In this document: piece by piece, positions 30,086 through 32,724 of the stretch
How the letters are laid out: every line of letters begins with the position of its first letter
Numbering within the stretch: the first letter of the stretch is position 1
Assembly: GCA_027021615.1 (NCBI GenBank)
Contig: JALUTY010000074.1
Coordinates: 1-32,724 of the forward strand
Direction: 5' to 3'
From: a bacterium
GTDB lineage: Bacteria > Desulfobacterota > Deferrisomatia > Deferrisomatales > Deferrisomataceae
Length of the DNA stretch: 32,724 nt
Translations under genes and position numbers: made by a program
The notes under the pieces: generated by a model
Seen by the model: only the letters and a program-made list of their open reading frames with translations
The model's database searches: none
What the model was told of the DNA's origin: nothing

Positions 30086-31296
30086 GGAGGTGGGTGGCAG
30101 CGGTGCTGGCTTGCCTCGCGGCCGTGGCCGTGGCCGAGGCGGAGAGCCTGGAGGCGATCCGGCAGCGGCTGCGGGCCGAGGCCGGGGTGTGCGAGACGCT
30201 GTCGTCCCCGGCCGACCTCCCCATGGTGGGCCTGACCGTGCTTCCCGGCGACAGCCACGCGCGCCTGGCCCTGGACCTGACCGGCCAGGCCGAGACCGCG
30301 GGGGTGCTCAAGAAGGTGGCGCCCCGTCTGGTCCCGGGGTCCCGGGTGTTCGTGCCCCGGGCGCTGCTGTCGCCGCTGCTGGCCGACCCGCGGCTCGAGC
30401 CGCTGCGGCTCGGGCCCGACACCCCCACCCTTTGGCGCCTGGTCCGCCGCCGGGTGGACACCACCGAGGGCGGGCCGGCCGTGGCGGTGCGCAACCTGCA
30501 GCGGCTCAACGGCATCACCGACCCCCGGCGTCTGCCCCGGGGCGCCCGGATCCTGGTGCCCCGGAGCCTGCTGAAGGGGCGCCCCGAGGAGCCGGCCCCG
30601 CCCCTTCGGCTGTCCAAGAGGTACCGGGTGACTAAGGTCTCGGGTCTCCGGCGGACCCCCACGCCGGACGACTTCTCGGCGGTGATCCGCCGCCGGCTTC
30701 GCGGCCGGGCGTGGCGGCGTCAGCTCGAGCCCCGCAAGCCCGACCTGGTGGTGATCCACACCACCGAGCACCGGGGCGCTCCGCTGCCCAACGTGGCCTC
30801 CTACATCCGACGCAAGCGCCTGACCAACTACCTGGTGGGCCCCGACGGCACGGTTTACGAGATCGTGCCGGACCGGTACCGGGCGTTCGGGTGCGGCCAG
30901 AGTCTGTGGGAGGGGCGCTACGAGGTGGACTTCAACGCGATCAACGTGGAGGTGTACGCCGACACCAGCCCCGGCCGGCCAGCGGGCGGGGGCATCCGGC
31001 CCGCCCAGTACGAGGCGCTGCGGGCCCTGCTGGGGCTTCTGCGGGGGAGATACCCGGGGCTTCATCAGGGGCGGGTGGTCACCCACCGCATGGTCGCGGT
31101 GAGCTACGCCACCGGCCTGCGCTCCCGCAAGGGGGACCCCTACGTGTTCGACTGGGCCCGTGCAGGGCTGCCGGACAACAGCCAGGTGATCGACCAGGAC
31201 GTGCTGGTGGGCCGGGCCAAGCCCTGCACCGATCCCCGGTACGCGGACCGTATGACCGAAGGCCAGGCCGCCGCGGCCCGCATGGGGGAGCTCTGA
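30082..31296 (+). CDS. N-acetylmuramoyl-L-alanine amidase with LysM-like domain
   Basis: The 404-residue protein has a signal peptide (MRRWVAAVLACLAAVAVAEA). A LysM-like peptidoglycan-binding region follows (about 110-170: NLQRLNGITDPRRLPRGARI), then an Amidase_2 domain (about 225-375). The expected zinc ligands are visible: His in VVIHTTEHRG, His in VVTHRMVA, and Asp in KGDPYVFDW. Amidase_2 enzymes cut the amide bond between muramic acid and the peptide stem. Location is periplasmic or outer-surface. It is the last gene of the Fur, beta-helix, amidase unit; a terminator follows at 31343. Gene family is secure, substrate detail is not. Confidence 0.9.
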   Translation: MRRWVAAVLACLAAVAVAEAESLEAIRQRLRAEAGVCETLSSPADLPMVGLTVLPGDSHARLALDLTGQAETAGVLKKVAPRLVPGSRVFVPRALLSPLLADPRLEPLRLGPDTPTLWRLVRRRVDTTEGGPAVAVRNLQRLNGITDPRRLPRGARILVPRSLLKGRPEEPAPPLRLSKRYRVTKVSGLRRTPTPDDFSAVIRRRLRGRAWRRQLEPRKPDLVVIHTTEHRGAPLPNVASYIRRKRLTNYLVGPDGTVYEIVPDRYRAFGCGQSLWEGRYEVDFNAINVEVYADTSPGRPAGGGIRPAQYEALRALLGLLRGRYPGLHQGRVVTHRMVAVSYATGLRSRKGDPYVFDWARAGLPDNSQVIDQDVLVGRAKPCTDPRYADRMTEGQAAAARMGEL

Positions 31297-31342
31297 TCCA
31301 AAAAAGACGCCCCGGGCCAGGAGGAGAGCCCGAGGTCGCCAA

Positions 31343-31398
31343 CCCGCGGCCCGGAAAGGAGGGAGAAAACGGGCCGCGGGGGAACGTCCCCGTTTTTT
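31343..31398 (+). terminator. Rho-independent terminator behind the amidase gene
   Basis: An 11-bp perfect stem, CCCGCGGCCCG (31343-31353) with CGGGCCGCGGG (31370-31380), is followed by a second GGGGA-ACG-TCCCC hairpin (31379-31391) and GTTTTTT (31392-31398). The two stems overlap and may be alternative forms. It ends the plus-strand operon; the opposite strand has no T-run. Confidence 0.8.
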
Positions 31399-31500
31399 CA
31401 ATATAGCCTCGCCCCCGCCCGGGCGGAACCCCCGGGCCGCATCCCGGTGACCTCGGGCCTCGGCCCGCCAGAAGGCTGAGAGACGAAACGGCCGTTCGTC

Positions 31501-31592
31501 GTGGGAACTGCCGTGAATCGTGAATCGTTGGGGCGACCGTCCCAACGTCCCAGAGTCCCAACGTCCCAACGTCCCAACGTCTTTCCCGATTG
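31501..31592. repeat. mosaic intergenic repeat, copy 10
   Basis: The tail module CTGCCGTGAATCGTGAATCG (inverted relative to copy 2) is followed by CGTCCCAACGTCCCAGAG and CCCAACGTCCCAACGTCC decamers. It lies between the terminator and the leader of the CAP-domain gene. Confidence 0.85.
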
Positions 31593-31610
31593 AGGGCTCA
31601 CACCCCTCTC

Positions 31611-31780
31611 GCCCGGTACCGGCGCGGTCCGGCGGCCGCCGGTTTCGTCCCGGGTTCCCCAAGGGGGGACCGGGTACCGGTTTCGTGCCGGGCAGGGGGC
31701 CGGACCCCCGGCGCGGGCCCCGGCGGGCACGGGCTCCGGTGCGGCCCCGGGCTTGCATCCGTTGGACGGATCGAACCCGG
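31611..31780 (+). other. GC-rich, highly structured leader of the CAP-domain gene
   Basis: Two near-identical segments, CCGGTTTCGTCCCGGG (31639-31654) and CCGGTTTCGTGCCGGG (31677-31692), flank a hairpin of GGTTCCCC with GGGGGGACC (about 31653-31671). A last hairpin has two stacked stems: CCGGG/CCCGG (31747-31751, 31776-31780) and ATCCG/CGGAT (31757-31761, 31767-31771). It ends 12 bases before the GAGGAGG of the downstream gene. I match it to no known riboswitch. Confidence 0.4.
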
Positions 31781-31805
31781 TCCGAGACCTGAGGAGGAAT
31801 CTGCG

Positions 31806-32724
31806 ATGGCGCGGTGGGTGCGGTGGTTGGGGGCATGGTGCCTGGTGGCGGTGTGGGCCGCGGCGGCGTCCGGGGCCTGCCCCACGGCGGACGAGGCCGA
31901 GGTGGTACGGTTGATCAACGAGGCCCGGCAGGCCGCGGGGCTGGGTCCGCTCCAGGCAGAGGTCCGGCTGACCGGTGCGGCCCGCGGCCACAGCCGGGAC
32001 ATGGCCGCAAACGGGTTTTTCAGCCACACCGGATCGGACGGTTCCGTGTTCTGGCAGAGGATCCGCACCGGGGGCTACGGGTTGAGGGCGGGCGCCGAGA
32101 ACATCGCGGCCGGCTACCGTTCGCCGTCCGCGGTGGTGAACGCCTGGATGGCCTCCCCGGGGCACCGGGCGAACATCCTCGGGCCCTACCGCGACGTGGG
32201 GGTGGGGGTGGCGCGGGGCGGGCCGTACGGGGTGTACTGGACCGTGGACTTTGCCACGCCGCTGGGGGCCAGTGAGCCGTTCGACCCGGTGTGCTCCGGG
32301 GGGGACGAGCCGGCTTCCGACCCGGTCCCGACGCCCGTGCCGGGCCCGCCGGCCGGGGGCGAGGTCGTGGTGGACGACGGCGGCGCGGGCACCTCGTTCG
32401 TGGGGCTCTGGCGGCCCTCGGCGATGCCCGGCGGATACGGGAGCGGAAGCCTGTACTGCGTGGGGTACCGGGGGGAGCGGTACCGGTGGACGCCCCGGCT
32501 TCCGGCCGCCGGCCGCTACCGGGTGTTCCTGTGGTGGGCCGAGGGCAGGGGGCGGAGCATGCGGGTGCCGGTGCGGGTGCGCCACGCCGGCGGCGAGTCC
32601 GAGACGCTCGTGAACCAGCGCCGGGACGGGGGGCGGTGGAACCTGCTGGGCACGTTCGAGTTCCGGGCCGACGGCAGCGAGTGGGTGGAGCTCTCGGGCG
32701 AGAACGGCCAGGCCTCGGCCGACG
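31806..32724 (+). CDS. secreted CAP-domain (SCP/PR-1) protein with golvesin-like C-terminus, partial
   Basis: The frame is open to the window end (306 complete codons). It starts with a signal peptide (MARWVRWLGAWCLVAVWAAA). A CAP domain follows (about residues 30-155) with LINEARQAAGLGPL, GHSRDMAANGFFSHTG, GAENIAAGY and PGHRANILGP, the family signatures. A Pro-rich linker leads to a beta-sandwich domain (VVVDDGGAGTSFVGLWRP, GRYRVFLWWAEGRG) like the golvesin/xanthan-lyase carbohydrate-binding C-terminal domains. It is probably exported and bound to the cell envelope or to an extracellular polymer. The ATG at 31806 follows GAGGAGG. The true C-terminus lies beyond the window. Confidence 0.88.
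   Translation, partial: MARWVRWLGAWCLVAVWAAAASGACPTADEAEVVRLINEARQAAGLGPLQAEVRLTGAARGHSRDMAANGFFSHTGSDGSVFWQRIRTGGYGLRAGAENIAAGYRSPSAVVNAWMASPGHRANILGPYRDVGVGVARGGPYGVYWTVDFATPLGASEPFDPVCSGGDEPASDPVPTPVPGPPAGGEVVVDDGGAGTSFVGLWRPSAMPGGYGSGSLYCVGYRGERYRWTPRLPAAGRYRVFLWWAEGRGRSMRVPVRVRHAGGESETLVNQRRDGGRWNLLGTFEFRADGSEWVELSGENGQASAD

Noticed and set aside
31611-31780. Cyclic di-GMP (GEMM) riboswitch upstream of the CAP-domain gene
   Set aside because: The conserved GCAAACC and GGACGCAAAGC cores are absent.
31411-31836. Very long minus-strand frames opposite the TPR and beta-helix genes (for example 16390-19512 and 28411-31836)
   Set aside because: They are shadows caused by GC-rich codons. They lack family motifs and ribosome-binding sites, while the opposite strand carries clear domains.

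Overview
The window is very GC-rich and looks like chromosome from a deltaproteobacterium-like (Desulfobacterota) organism. This rests on the gene content: ATP sulfurylase genes cysD/cysN/cysC with an SLC13-type permease, a tetraheme c-type cytochrome, and an envelope cluster of TolQ-type, two ExbD-type and one AgmX/PglI-type protein with TPR lipoproteins, as found in Myxococcus-like and Geobacter-like relatives. The genus is not certain (a Deferrisoma-like lineage is only a guess).

Region 1 (1-4000, mostly minus strand) is accessory DNA. It has a truncated IS1634/IS4-type transposase flanked by 72-bp direct repeats and a small coiled-coil protein made of 11-residue repeats. Three type II toxin-antitoxin modules follow in a row: FitA/VapB-VapC, YefM-YoeB, and Phd with a decayed RelE/ParE. 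Region 2 (4000-10600, minus strand) is a sulfate uptake and activation operon: SLC13 permease, cysC, cysD, cysN and cysQ. The first three genes are translationally coupled. A clear promoter and a cysteine-containing upstream ORF precede the permease. CysN carries an extra C-terminal APS-kinase-like domain that has lost its P-loop.

Region 3 (10860-12730) holds a sensor histidine kinase convergent with a PilZ protein. Region 4 (12850-25080, plus strand) is a long envelope cluster: an OmpA-like/DUF2135-like protein, a small secreted protein, a TPR/coiled-coil protein, two TPR lipoproteins, a small secreted protein, a TolQ/ExbB/MotA-type channel, two ExbD-type proteins (one without the channel Asp), an AgmX/PglI-type TonB-like protein and a HEAT-repeat protein. 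It resembles the Agl-Glt/Exb family of proton-driven trans-envelope machines. Region 5 (25080-27700) has a minus-strand HEAT-repeat protein and a triad of membrane protein, tetraheme cytochrome c and HAMP-like membrane protein. Region 6 (27700-32724) has a 192-nt nested-palindrome element, a Fur-family regulator, a beta-helix protein, an N-acetylmuramoyl-L-alanine amidase, a terminator, and a CAP-domain protein that runs off the window.

A mosaic family of intergenic repeats is the most unusual feature. It is built of tandem GGGACGTT-type decamers, a CGACGC-TTC-GCGTCG hairpin, a GGCCCGC-GTA-GCGGGCC hairpin and ACGATTCACG-type tails. At least ten copies lie between genes, split the sulfate operon and the motor cluster, and in one gene (20318-20755) supply coding sequence at both ends.
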